This document shows positions 16,686 through 25,578 of a stretch of DNA of 64,000 nt, one piece after another. Position numbers and translations under genes: made by a program. The notes beneath the pieces are model-generated. The model was not told where the DNA came from and made no database searches. It worked only from the letters and a program-made list of their open reading frames with translations. Within the stretch, counting starts at the first letter, position 1. Every line of letters begins with the position of its first letter. Source of the stretch: Bog-473 sp963843365 (GTDB taxonomy: Bacteria; Actinomycetota; Acidimicrobiia; Acidimicrobiales; RAAP-2); the NCBI GenBank assembly GCA_963843365.1, contig CAWJKG010000002.1:186001-250000 (forward strand), given 5' to 3'.

Positions 16686-17957
16686 GTGACCGCCGAAACC
16701 ACCCTCCTCGTGCCTCAAGACGACGTCTCCAACCCCGAGGTCTCCATCGTGGTGCCGGCGCTCAACGAAGAGATGACTATCTCGACATTTGTCTCGTGGT
16801 GCAAAGAAGGATTGCGAAGGATCGGGGCCGAGGGGGAGATCCTCATCATCGACAGCTCCTCCGATCGAACCCCCGAGCTGGCCCTCGCCGCAGGAGCCCG
16901 CGTGCTCCGGACTCCGAAGCGTGGACTCGGACGGGCGTACATCGACGCGCTCCCGTACATCCGTGGCCGCTACGTGGTGATGGGAGACGCCGATTGCACC
17001 TACGACTTTCGCGAACTCGGCCTCTTCGTCGAACGACTCCGTGAGGGCTACGAGTTCGCGATGGGCTCTCGTTGGCTGGGCTCCATAGAAGACGGAGCGA
17101 TGCCGCCTCTCCACCGGTATTTCGGAACGCCTTTGACGACCTCGATCCTGAATTGGATCTACGGGAGCGACTTCAGCGACATCCACTGCGGCATGCGTGC
17201 GATGACCCGTGATGCGTTGGATCGGATCGGCCTCACGTCGCAATCGTGGGAGTACGCCTCTGAGATGGTGCTGAAGGCCGTGCGACTCAACCTCAAGACG
17301 GTCGAGGTACCCGTCACCTTCTACAAGGATCAGGAGGGACGGCTCTCCCACCACCGACGAGCCGGCTGGTTCAGTCCCTTCCAAGCTGCGTGGATCAACC
17401 TGCGCGCCATGTTCGTGTACCGCGCCGAGTACTTCATGCTGAAACCCGGACTGGCCCTCATGATCCTCGGACTGCTGTTGACACTTCCCTTGAGTTTCGG
17501 GCCCATCACCATAGGGCCGGTCACGCTCAGTCTCTACTGGATGCTCTTCGGCCTCACCCTCACCGTGCTCGGGTTGCAGAGCTTCTTCTTCGGGGTGCTG
17601 GCTCAAATATTCTGCGACCATTCCGGGGAAGCACGCCGAAAGTGGTCCGACGCCTTCCGATACACCAGGGCGATGGGAATCAGCGCCGTGATCTTCTTGA
17701 TCGGCATCATTCCTGCCATCAATGTCATCGTGTATTACTTCACACACAATCAACACCTGGCGTCTCCTGCGAGTGTCGTCGATCACCTGGCAGTGACGGG
17801 AGCCCTACTCATGATCATCGGCTTCTCCGGTTTCTGTTTCACCCTTTTGCTCCATTCGACAAGCATTCAATACGGCTCAGTTGTCGAAGCAGATATTCAG
17901 CGATCCCGTCAACTGACATCAGCCCTCGCCAAGCACGACCTCGCGAGCGACGCATGA
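16686..17957 (+). CDS. GT2 polyprenyl-phosphate glycosyltransferase with membrane tail
   Basis: A 423-residue enzyme resembling dolichol/undecaprenyl-phosphate sugar synthases (DPM1, GtrB, CsbB). The cytoplasmic GT2 half shows VSIVVPALNEEMTISTF, ILIIDSSSDRTPELA, the DXD in MGDADCTYDF and the GMRAMTRDAL segment. The C-terminal 150 residues contain about four membrane spans (LALMILGLLLTLPLS, LYWMLFGLTLTVLG, AVIFLIGIIPAINVIVYY and LAVTGALLMIIGF). Such enzymes load a sugar on undecaprenyl phosphate for flipping. GTG start chosen because TGAGGA lies five to eight bases upstream. GtrA and YfhO-like genes in the same island fit a three-part extracellular glycosylation system. Confidence 0.83.
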   Translation: MTAETTLLVPQDDVSNPEVSIVVPALNEEMTISTFVSWCKEGLRRIGAEGEILIIDSSSDRTPELALAAGARVLRTPKRGLGRAYIDALPYIRGRYVVMGDADCTYDFRELGLFVERLREGYEFAMGSRWLGSIEDGAMPPLHRYFGTPLTTSILNWIYGSDFSDIHCGMRAMTRDALDRIGLTSQSWEYASEMVLKAVRLNLKTVEVPVTFYKDQEGRLSHHRRAGWFSPFQAAWINLRAMFVYRAEYFMLKPGLALMILGLLLTLPLSFGPITIGPVTLSLYWMLFGLTLTVLGLQSFFFGVLAQIFCDHSGEARRKWSDAFRYTRAMGISAVIFLIGIIPAINVIVYYFTHNQHLASPASVVDHLAVTGALLMIIGFSGFCFTLLLHSTSIQYGSVVEADIQRSRQLTSALAKHDLASDA

Positions 17958-18038
17958 GCGTTGTCACAAGCCAGTCAGATGTTCGCTCCGTGTAGCGGAA
18001 TTCTCCGGCGCTTCCGATCCCGGATCAGGAGGTGGCGC

Positions 18039-19034
18039 CTAATCGAACCTGCCCGCTCGGCTATCGACGAGCATCGCCTCGAGTGAGGCCCGCAGAGCCT
18101 GGCGGGTATTCAGACGATTGGCCCAGCCAAGACGCCGGATTCGATCCGTGTTCAACCGGACAATCGGCACATCGCCTTTCCAGCCTCGATCTCCACCAGA
18201 GAACACCAAATCTGTCGAGTCCGGAGCGATTCCAAGCACCTCCATTGCGAGCTCGGCAATCTCTGTGACCGTGATGTAATCCCCTGTTGCCACGTTGTAG
18301 GCGGCGAACGGCACAGGGGCATCTACTGCCGCCAGAAGTACGGCGTCCACCACGTCACTCACGTGGATATACGACTTCGATTGCCGTCCGTCACCGAGGA
18401 TCTCCAGCCGCGAGGAATCGCTCTCAAGTCGGCGTACGAAATCGAACCCGACTCCGTGCGTCTGCCGAGGTCCGACGACGTTGCCAAACCGAAACACACA
18501 GCCCGTCACATCGAACATGTAGCAGTACGAAGATATGAGTGCCTCGCCCGCGAGCTTGCTCGCGCCGTAGGTTGACACTGGCACGAGAGGACCGTAGTCC
18601 TCCGTTCCCTCGATCTCGCCCAGATCCCCGTAGATCCCGCTCCCAGAGGCATAGAGGATCCGCTTGGCCCCCGTGAGCCGCATGGCCTCGACGACATGCT
18701 GCGTGAGCAGCGTCCCTTGGTCGAAGTCGATGGCTGGTTCGGTCATTGCGCGCGCAATGTCCGGATTCGACGCCAAATGAATGACCGTGTCGTGGCCTTT
18801 CATCGCGTCCGCCAATGCTTGCAGGTCGCCGACGTCGCCCTTCACCACGTTGAAGCGATCGTCGGTTGCATGCTGCTCCACGTGCCACTCACGACCCGAG
18901 GAAAAATTGTCATAGATCGTGACGGCCTTCGTTTCATGCCGCTCCAACAATCGGTCGGTAAAGTGGCTCCCGATGAATCCTGCTCCGCCGACGACGATCA
19001 CCCGCTCCAAATACTTCCCGCGCTGATCTGTCAT
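18039..19034 (-). CDS. NAD-dependent epimerase/dehydratase (nucleotide-sugar SDR)
   Basis: A 331-residue extended SDR. GGAGFIGSH binds NAD(P), VIHLASNPDIARA follows, and the catalytic Tyr-Lys pair is intact in STYGASKLAGEAL. RFGNVVGPRQTHGV and the DGRQSKSYIHVSDVV segment are typical of UDP/GDP-sugar 4-epimerases and related dehydratases. The ATG at 19034 overlaps the TGA of the GmhA-like gene as ATGA, so it is coupled to heptose synthesis. A role in modifying GDP-heptose (epimerisation or deoxygenation) is an attractive inference but not shown; hexose substrates are equally possible. Confidence 0.82.
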   Translation of the reverse strand: MTDQRGKYLERVIVVGGAGFIGSHFTDRLLERHETKAVTIYDNFSSGREWHVEQHATDDRFNVVKGDVGDLQALADAMKGHDTVIHLASNPDIARAMTEPAIDFDQGTLLTQHVVEAMRLTGAKRILYASGSGIYGDLGEIEGTEDYGPLVPVSTYGASKLAGEALISSYCYMFDVTGCVFRFGNVVGPRQTHGVGFDFVRRLESDSSRLEILGDGRQSKSYIHVSDVVDAVLLAAVDAPVPFAAYNVATGDYITVTEIAELAMEVLGIAPDSTDLVFSGGDRGWKGDVPIVRLNTDRIRRLGWANRLNTRQALRASLEAMLVDSRAGRFD

Positions 19035-19651
19035 CTGATCGATTCCCACTTGGTCGAGTGAACGGCGAGTGCGGGATGACTGACCAACAGATGCCACACC
19101 ACAGCGCAAAGTCCCTCGGTTAGGGGCGTCACGTGCTCAGGGAAGAGAGGAGGAAGAACTACGCAGGCGTCTGCTATCTGAGATGTGAACCCACCATCAC
19201 GGCCAACTATCCCGAACACGCTGGCGCCCACCTCTTTCGACAATTCCAGTGCCCGGACCAGATTGACCGAAACTCCACTCTCCGCGTCACCACCACCAAC
19301 GGAAAAGACCAGAACGCCATCCCGTTTCTCGAGTCTGGAGCCACGGAGCCATTCACTGAACGTGGTATCCCAGCCCTCATCGTTGGTACGAGCTGTCAGT
19401 TCGGACACGTTGTCGGTCGGCGCGTATGCCTCGAATCCGCAAATCTTTCGAAAATCATTGACCGCGTGTGAAGCGTGCCCGGCGGAGCCGCCAACTCCAA
19501 GTATGAACAATCTGCCGCCGGCGGCGCGTACCGAGGAGAGGCCGATGGCGCACTTCTCAATCGCCTCGGGGTCTGTTGCCCCCAGCACGTCGATCACTTC
19601 CGCCACAAACCGCTCGCTGAAGCTCGCATCGGCACAGCTATCACTAGGCAA
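19031..19651 (-). CDS. gmhA: SIS-domain sedoheptulose-7-phosphate isomerase (GmhA-like)
   Basis: A 206-residue SIS protein that would convert sedoheptulose 7-phosphate to D-glycero-D-manno-heptose 7-phosphate. The phosphosugar-binding GVGGSAGHASHAVNDF and VFSVGGGDAESGVS loops are present, and the C-terminal HVTPLTEGLCAVVWHLL matches the Glu/His region of GmhA. Start is TTG at 19651, with no upstream ATG or GTG in range; a weak GAAGAA lies about eight bases before. It heads a unit with the epimerase at 18039. HddA-, GmhB- and HddC-like genes at 22584-25578 complete the pathway, which supports the GmhA assignment over other SIS enzymes. Confidence 0.75.
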   Translation of the reverse strand: MPSDSCADASFSERFVAEVIDVLGATDPEAIEKCAIGLSSVRAAGGRLFILGVGGSAGHASHAVNDFRKICGFEAYAPTDNVSELTARTNDEGWDTTFSEWLRGSRLEKRDGVLVFSVGGGDAESGVSVNLVRALELSKEVGASVFGIVGRDGGFTSQIADACVVLPPLFPEHVTPLTEGLCAVVWHLLVSHPALAVHSTKWESIR

Positions 19652-19999
19652 TTTGATTCTTCAGCCCCTTCTTCTCTAAATCGACCCGGCTCCGCTCGAA
19701 CCCGCCGGGCGTCCTCAGCATCTTCTCACGGCCTCGCCCCGTCTCCTGACGTCAGCACACGGCAGCCCGGACAGAGCTGCAGACAGACCGAAGGAGGCGA
19801 TGTCGCAATATTCTCATTTCTCCGGACCGGGGTGATGCTCCGCCCTGACCTCAGTCGGGGGCGCCATTTCGGATGATGGTACGCCGATCCAAAATACGCC
19901 AGAATGTGCGGATGGAGAGTGCAGCTGAATTGAGACGGAGCCAGATTTCGCGTCTCCACCACATCTCTTCACGGCACAGGTCATTCTGATCCCACCTTG
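19652..19999. other. Divergent intergenic region, 348 bases
   Basis: Separates the minus-strand gmhA-like unit from the plus-strand YfhO-like gene and should hold both promoters. Base composition is less GC-rich than the flanking genes. I see no TANNNT box at 6-8 bases from either start, no convincing hairpin and no credible small gene; short open frames here lack family-like sequence. Confidence 0.4.
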
Positions 20000-22453
20000 A
20001 TGCCGACAGACCAGAGGGTCCTCGAGCCCTCAGACGACATATCGACGACATCTCCGCGTCATGCTCGGGTCCGCCGTTCGTGGGAGCTCCGGTCACGCCT
20101 TCGTAGCTTGGACTCCAGGCGGCCGAACACGCTTCCCCTGCTCGGTATCGCCCTCGGGGTTGTGCTTGCCAACAGTTTGATCCTGACGAAAGTCGTCGAC
20201 GAGAACCCGATCAACTGGCTCTCTGGTCTTGCGACGAAGGCCAGCGCCGCATACTTGCCAGGTCAGAACACAATCGATCCGAGTGTTGGCTGGATCACTC
20301 AGGCGCTCGGTCATTTCGCAGCCACCAGCATTCTTCATGGACATGTGCCTTGGTGGAATCCTTACGAAGGGCTGGGTGCTCCCCTGGTCGGAGAGCAAGG
20401 CTCCGCAGCATTGTTCCCCCTCACATTGCTCCAAACGTTCGCCAACGGTCATACCTACATGGTGATGGCGCTGGAGTTCATTGCCGGAGTATCGACCTAC
20501 TTCTTCGTCAGAAGGTTCACCTTGTTTCGGCTGGGCGCCTTTGCCGCTGCCCTGGCATTTTCTGTCAATGGAACGTACGCCTGGTTGTCCCACGCCACCA
20601 TCAACCCCGTTTGTTTCCTCCCGTTGATCCTTCTGGGTGTGGAGCATGCATTCGACGCGACACGCGAGCAGAGGAGATTCGGTTGGATTCTTGTATCGAT
20701 CGGGCTCGCCCTCGCGATCTACGGAGGCTTCCCATCGGAGCTCTATTGGTTCGTTCCGTTTGTTGCACTCTGGGTTCTCTTTCGGACCGTTCAACTTCGG
20801 GAAATCCGGACTGCGGGCCGCTTTCTGCTCAAGCTCGGCTCTGGTGGACTCGTGGGGATTCTGCTGTCGGCGCCTCTTCTGGTTTCTTTCCTGGATTTCT
20901 TGCCCAATGCGATCGCACCGGCGCAGGCACCGGGCGACAACTCCTTCGTTGCTCCGCACGCATGGTTTTCGACACAAGTACTGCCGTATCTCTTCGGACC
21001 CATAGGAGGCTTCAGCTCCTACGACAAGGCCAATATCGTGGCTCGATCATGGGACTATGCCGGTGGCTATGTCGATACGACTCTGATCGTTCTCGCCATC
21101 ATCGGAATATTCGGAACTCGACACCGGATCCTCCGAATTTTCTTGGCCGCTTGGGTCCTCCTGTACGTCACGCGGTTCTTCGGTTTTCCTCCTTCGGTAC
21201 ACCTCGTCGATCTCCTTCCAGGGTCCTGGCTGGGATTTGACCGGTACGCTTCCCCTACCTGGGAGCTGAGCCTCGCGGTTCTTGCGGGTCTTGCCATTGA
21301 CGACATTGCACGACGGCAAGTCTCTAAACGGCTGCTCGTCACTGCGGTCGTTGTCGGCCTGATGACCGTCGGTCTCGCTTACGTAGAAGCGAGTTCAGTC
21401 GTGAGGGCTATCGCCCACGCGCCCGATGGCGCCTGGTGGTCGTCACTCTCCATCGCCTGGGGGGCGATCATGGTCGTCGCAATCGGCCTGACTGCCCTGT
21501 TCTTTGGATTGCGGCGTTGGGCGGCAGCCGTCCTGGTGATTCTCGTGGCTTTGGACGCAACAGCAATGTACATAGTGCCCCAACTGTCATCACCGCGTGC
21601 TGTAACGCTCGACATGCAACCCGTGCAGTACCTGCAAGATCACATCGGAACGAGCAGATTCTTCACCTTGGGACCGATAGCTCCCAATTACGGGTCATAT
21701 TTCGATACACCTTCCGCCGATGTCATTGATATCCCGGTGCCGAAAAAGTGGGGGCACTACCTCGTTACCTCTCTGGACCCCGCTTCTACGTACTTCAATT
21801 TCACGGGAGCAGAGTTCTGGCAAGCGCCCGGTGCTCCCACGGTGGAACAGGAACTGCAGAAGCACTTGAAGCAGTACGAAAGCATCGGTGTGAAGTATGT
21901 CGTCGACGCACAAAGCAATCCGCTGCCATCGTCGTTCGTGAAGAGTGCGCGACTGAAGCTCGCATTCTCCGACCGCTTCAGCCAGATCTACATGCTTCCC
22001 GATGCGGCTCCGCTCTATTCGACAGGGGGAGCTTGCCGGCTTGCCGGGACGTCGATCGCAAGCGTTACTCTCGATTGTGACCGTCCAGCAACGCTCATAC
22101 GCCGCGAGCTGTATATGCCCGGCTGGAAAGCAACGGTGAACGGTGAGTCCACTCAAGTTGCCCTTCACGGAGAGCTGTTTCAGGCCGTACGGGTGCCGAA
22201 GGGACGATCGGAAGTGACCTTTACATTCGAACCCCCGCACGCCGGTGCTGCCTGGATCGCATTCGGCATCGGATTGCTCATCACGGGTGCGGTTCTGTTT
22301 GAAACGTGGCGTCGTCGGGGTTCGGGCGCTCCACTCGACATCAATCGTCGGTCCCCGACGTCGGGGAAGCCCGACAGGCACCGGGACGGTGACCCTTCGC
22401 CTTCCCCCATGGAGGCACGCTCGACCGGACCCTCGCCGAGCCGGATCGAGTGA
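20000..22453 (+). CDS. YfhO-like multi-spanning membrane protein (GT-C type)
   Basis: An 817-residue integral membrane protein of the YfhO family. After a basic N-terminus come about eleven or twelve hydrophobic spans between residues 45 and 530, beginning with LPLLGIALGVVLANSLILT. The first outer loop holds the family features: YLPGQNTIDPSVGW, HVPWWNPYEGLGAPLVGEQGS and an aromatic-rich motif. A soluble C-terminal domain (about 535-755) ends in RELYMPGWKATVNGE, then one last span. In Bacillus, YfhO acts with CsbB and GtcA to transfer a sugar from undecaprenyl phosphate to wall polymers. The island also encodes a CsbB-like GT2 and a GtrA protein. ATG at 20000 chosen over TTG at 19997. Confidence 0.85.
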   Translation: MPTDQRVLEPSDDISTTSPRHARVRRSWELRSRLRSLDSRRPNTLPLLGIALGVVLANSLILTKVVDENPINWLSGLATKASAAYLPGQNTIDPSVGWITQALGHFAATSILHGHVPWWNPYEGLGAPLVGEQGSAALFPLTLLQTFANGHTYMVMALEFIAGVSTYFFVRRFTLFRLGAFAAALAFSVNGTYAWLSHATINPVCFLPLILLGVEHAFDATREQRRFGWILVSIGLALAIYGGFPSELYWFVPFVALWVLFRTVQLREIRTAGRFLLKLGSGGLVGILLSAPLLVSFLDFLPNAIAPAQAPGDNSFVAPHAWFSTQVLPYLFGPIGGFSSYDKANIVARSWDYAGGYVDTTLIVLAIIGIFGTRHRILRIFLAAWVLLYVTRFFGFPPSVHLVDLLPGSWLGFDRYASPTWELSLAVLAGLAIDDIARRQVSKRLLVTAVVVGLMTVGLAYVEASSVVRAIAHAPDGAWWSSLSIAWGAIMVVAIGLTALFFGLRRWAAAVLVILVALDATAMYIVPQLSSPRAVTLDMQPVQYLQDHIGTSRFFTLGPIAPNYGSYFDTPSADVIDIPVPKKWGHYLVTSLDPASTYFNFTGAEFWQAPGAPTVEQELQKHLKQYESIGVKYVVDAQSNPLPSSFVKSARLKLAFSDRFSQIYMLPDAAPLYSTGGACRLAGTSIASVTLDCDRPATLIRRELYMPGWKATVNGESTQVALHGELFQAVRVPKGRSEVTFTFEPPHAGAAWIAFGIGLLITGAVLFETWRRRGSGAPLDINRRSPTSGKPDRHRDGDPSPSPMEARSTGPSPSRIE

Positions 22454-22583
22454 CCCCTGTCGTGGCGAGGTCGCCGGCGGAGGAATCCATCCTCTGCCCC
22501 TGAAGCAGACGGCAATTCCGGATGGCGGCGGGGAGGACGCGAGCGGATTCACCGCCGCCTCACAGCTGAGAAGGTATGTTTAC

Positions 22584-23150
22584 GTGGCCATGTCTTCCAC
22601 GAGCGGACGTCCTTGCGTTTTCCTCGATCGCGATGGCGTTTTGAACGAAACGGCCGTGCGCGGAGGCCGCCCACACCCACCCTCCTCGGTGCGAGATCTG
22701 CGCGTGCTTCCTGGCGTGCCCGAAACCTGCACCCGCCTTCGCCGAGCCGGATTCTTGCTGGTCGTCGTCACGAATCAGCCGGATATCACTCGTGGCAACA
22801 CCGACCCCAGGACCGTGAATGCCATCAATGCCAGCTTGCGGCGCCAGGTCCCCCTCGATGCGCTCTACCTGTGCCCCCATGACGATGCGGACGGCTGTGC
22901 ATGCCGCAAGCCCCGACCGGGCCTTCTCGTGCAAGCAGCGTCCGATCTCGACTTGGACCTGGCACGCAGCTACATGGTCGGGGACCGCTGGCGTGACATC
23001 GAGGCTGGCCAGAGCGCAGGGTGTCGGACGATTTTCGTCGACCGTGGTTACGATGAGAAGAAGCCTGTGGCGCCAGACGCGGTTGTAGCCAGCCTGCCCG
23101 ATGCCGAGACGTGGATCACCAATTCACCGAGGGTGCTCAGTGCCTCCTGA
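22584..23150 (+). CDS. gmhB: HAD-family heptose-bisphosphate phosphatase (GmhB-like)
   Basis: About 188 residues. The HAD nucleophile motif FLDRDGVLN, the VVVTNQPDITRG motif II and the MVGDRWRDIEAG motif IV are present. The zinc loop CPHDDADGCACRKPRPG has the Cys/His spacing of GmhB and histidinol-phosphatase HisB-N. In heptose clusters this enzyme removes the C7 phosphate of D-glycero-D-manno-heptose 1,7-bisphosphate. The GTG at 22584 is nine bases after GAGAAGG; the ATG at 22590 is an alternative. The gene overlaps the transaldolase gene by eleven bases. HisB function is less likely given the heptose kinase, isomerase and guanylyltransferase around it. Confidence 0.8.
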   Translation: MAMSSTSGRPCVFLDRDGVLNETAVRGGRPHPPSSVRDLRVLPGVPETCTRLRRAGFLLVVVTNQPDITRGNTDPRTVNAINASLRRQVPLDALYLCPHDDADGCACRKPRPGLLVQAASDLDLDLARSYMVGDRWRDIEAGQSAGCRTIFVDRGYDEKKPVAPDAVVASLPDAETWITNSPRVLSAS

Positions 23151-23850
23151 CTACAGCATCGCAATATTCGGAGACGGGGCGGATTTCGAGACCATCGTCG
23201 CGTTGGCCGCCGACCCTCTGATCTCTGGCTTCACGACAAATCCCACGCTCATGCGCCAATCGGGTGTGGACGACTATGAGGGCTTCGCCCGCAAGGTCCT
23301 CGAAGTCGTCACCGAGAAGCCCGTGTCTTTCGAGGTGTTCTCGGATGACTTCGACGAAATGGGCCGTCAAGCTCGCCTCATTGCCGGCTGGGGCGACAAC
23401 GTTCTCGTGAAGATCCCCGTCACGAACACGCGGGGAGAGTCCTCCGCGGCTTTGATCTCAGATTTGACGGCCGACGGACTGTCCCTCAACATCACGGCGA
23501 TCCTGTCCCTGCCCCAGGTCGAGACCGTTCATGCCGCACTGCGGGGAACCCGGTCGGCCATCGTATCCGTCTTCGCCGGGCGCGTGGCCGACACCGGACG
23601 CGACCCGGTCCCCCTCATGGCAAGGGCCCGCGAGATTCTGAGCGACGATCCGGCCCAACGACTGCTGTGGGCCAGTCCACGCGAGGTGCTCAACCTGCGT
23701 CAGGCTGAATCAGTCGGCTGCCACATCATCACGATGACGAACGATCTGATCCGAAAACTACCCGGTCTGGGCAGAGACCTCGACGACTTCTCCCTCGACA
23801 CCGTTCGGATGTTCTACACGGACGCCCGCGAGTCGGGCTTCGTCCTTTAG
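23140..23850 (+). CDS. Transaldolase-family protein
   Basis: A 236-residue class I aldolase of the transaldolase/fructose-6-phosphate aldolase group. FGDGADFETIVALA at the start, SGFTTNPTLM near residue 40, the Schiff-base Lys in VLVKIPVTN (about 90) and LNITAILSLPQV are family marks; the length matches the short TalC-type form. Transaldolase forms sedoheptulose 7-phosphate from fructose 6-phosphate and erythrose 4-phosphate, the exact precursor of the heptose pathway encoded on both sides. The GTG at 23140 overlaps the phosphatase gene, and the kinase starts nine bases after its stop, so the genes form one unit. A dedicated precursor-supply role is inferred from context. Confidence 0.83.
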   Translation: MPPDYSIAIFGDGADFETIVALAADPLISGFTTNPTLMRQSGVDDYEGFARKVLEVVTEKPVSFEVFSDDFDEMGRQARLIAGWGDNVLVKIPVTNTRGESSAALISDLTADGLSLNITAILSLPQVETVHAALRGTRSAIVSVFAGRVADTGRDPVPLMARAREILSDDPAQRLLWASPREVLNLRQAESVGCHIITMTNDLIRKLPGLGRDLDDFSLDTVRMFYTDARESGFVL

Positions 23851-23858
23851 CGACTCCG

Positions 23859-24841
23859 ATGATCATCACCCGAACCCCCCTGCGGATCACCCTGGGCGGA
23901 GGAGGCACCGACCTCCCTTCGTACTACGAGCGCTTCGGCGGCATGCTTATTTCGGGGGCCATCGACAAGTACGTCTACATCACGCTGAATCGGACGTTCA
24001 CGGACGACTACTTCCTCAAGTACTCCGCCATCGAGCGGGTCACCAACGTCGAGCGACATCGAGCACCCGATCATCCGGGAGGCGTTCTCGCTACACAGCG
24101 TCGAGCCGTCCATTGAGATGGTGAGCGTGGCCGACATCCCCGCCGGGACCGGACTCGGTTCTTCGGGTGCCTTCACCGTCGGCCTCCTGCGAGCCGTCTA
24201 TGCCTCGCGGCGTCAGCACGACCACTCCGGCCAACCTTGCCGAAGAGGCTTGCCACATCGAAATCGATCGACTCCATCAGCCGGTCGGCAAGCAGGACCA
24301 GTACATCGCCGCCTTCGGTGGCCTCAATTGCTTCGAATTCACCCCCGAAGGCCAGGTACACGTCTCGCCACTCCTGGTGTCGAACGAGACCCTGCGCGAC
24401 CTTGAAGAGCAATCTCGTGATGTTCTTCACCGGCTACTCCCGTGAAGCTCATGTCGTGCTGACCGAGCAGAAGACGCGTTCGGAGGAGGGGGAGCGGTCA
24501 ATGCTCGACAACCTTCATTTCGTGAAGGAGCTCGGGCTGAAGAGCAAGACGGCCCTCGAAAGCGGCGACATGGCGACGTTCTCCGCTCTGATGAACGAAC
24601 ACTGGATGCACAAGCGCCGACGATCCGGTACGATGTCCAACGACAACATCGACCGGTGGTACGAAATCGGTCTCACCCACGGCGCAATGGGCGGCAAGCT
24701 GGTGGGCGCCGGGGCGGGAGGATTCCTCCTCTTCTACACCAAGTCCACGACGAGCTGCGCGAGGCGATGGCACGCGAGGGCCTGATCGAAGTCCCTTTCA
24801 CCTTCGAGCACGACGGTTCAGTCGTGCTCGTGCGCGACTGA
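23859..24841 (+). CDS. hddA: Heptose 7-phosphate kinase (HddA-like GHMP kinase), four frameshifts
   Basis: The parts of a D-glycero-D-manno-heptose 7-phosphate kinase are spread over all three frames. In order: MIITRTPLRITLGGGGTDLP (from the ATG at 23859), then SDIEHPIIREAFSLHSVEPS and the GHMP ATP motif PAGTGLGSSGAFTVG, then RGVSTTTPANLAEEACHIE with KQDQYIAAFGGLNCFEF, then NLVMFFTGYSREAHVVL to GAMGGKLVGAGAGGFLLFY, then VHDELREAMAREGLIEV to the end. The switches lie near 24051, 24205, 24411 and 24742; single-base corrections rejoin known family sequence each time (for example LEENLVMFFTGYS). As written the sequence cannot encode an active enzyme. Either this stretch is poorly sequenced or the gene is decaying. 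Confidence 0.72.
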
Positions 24842-24858
24842 GCCGTCGCCCCTAACCT

Positions 24859-25578
24859 GTGCAGTGCCTGATCCTCGCTGGCGGCCTCGGTACCCGCATG
24901 CGTGCACACGATGCACGCGTTCCCAAAGCGATGTTGCCGGTTGCGGGTCGACCCTTCGTCTACTGGCAGCTGGCTTGGTTGGCCGCACAGGGGGCCGACG
25001 GCGCTGTGCTGAGCATCGGCCATCTGGGCGCACAGATCCGGGACTATGTGGGAGACGGAGCCGCCTGGCGATTGCCGGTGACGTTCGTGGAGGAGGGCGA
25101 CGACCTGCGCGGCACCGGTGGGGCTGTGCGACTGGCTGTCGACGAAGGCGTGATGGGCGACTCGTTCTTCGTGCTTTACGGGGACTCGTACCTTCAGGTC
25201 GCTTTGCCCGTCGTCGAGGCCGCCTTCCGACGCGGCGCGCCTACCCGCCCTCATGACGGTCTACAGGAACAATGGGAGATGGGACGCCAGCAACGCTGTG
25301 TGCAGGAATGACAGGGTGGTCAGTACGAGAAGGGATGTCCCGAGCCTCCGCCGGACATGCAGTGGATCGACTACGGGCTGTCGGTACTACGGGCCGACGC
25401 CGTACGCGAGCTCATCCCCTCGGGCGAGCACCAGGACCTGGCGCACTTCTTCACGACCCTCAGCCGCCAGGGCAGACTCGGCTGCTTCGTGGCCAGCGAC
25501 CGCTTCTACGAGATCGGGTCCCCCGAAGGATTGGCCGAGCTCGACCTGCTGCTCACGTCTGGGGCCGATGCGCCCTGA
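24859..25578 (+). CDS. hddC: Heptose 1-phosphate guanylyltransferase (HddC-like), two frameshifts
   Basis: A nucleotidyltransferase of the HddC/GlmU-N group that would join GMP (from GTP) to D-glycero-alpha-D-manno-heptose 1-phosphate. The start gives the pyrophosphorylase signature LILAGGLGTRMRAH with PKAMLPVAGRPFVYWQL, then EEGDDLRGTGGAVRLA and VLYGDSYLQV. The frame changes near 25241 to LPALMTVYRNNGRWDASN and again near 25320 to QYEKGCPEPPPDMQWIDYG, ending in DRFYEIGSPEGLAELD. The last 73 bases overlap the gtrA gene on the other strand. Glucose or mannose 1-phosphate substrates cannot be excluded by sequence; context favours heptose. Confidence 0.68.
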
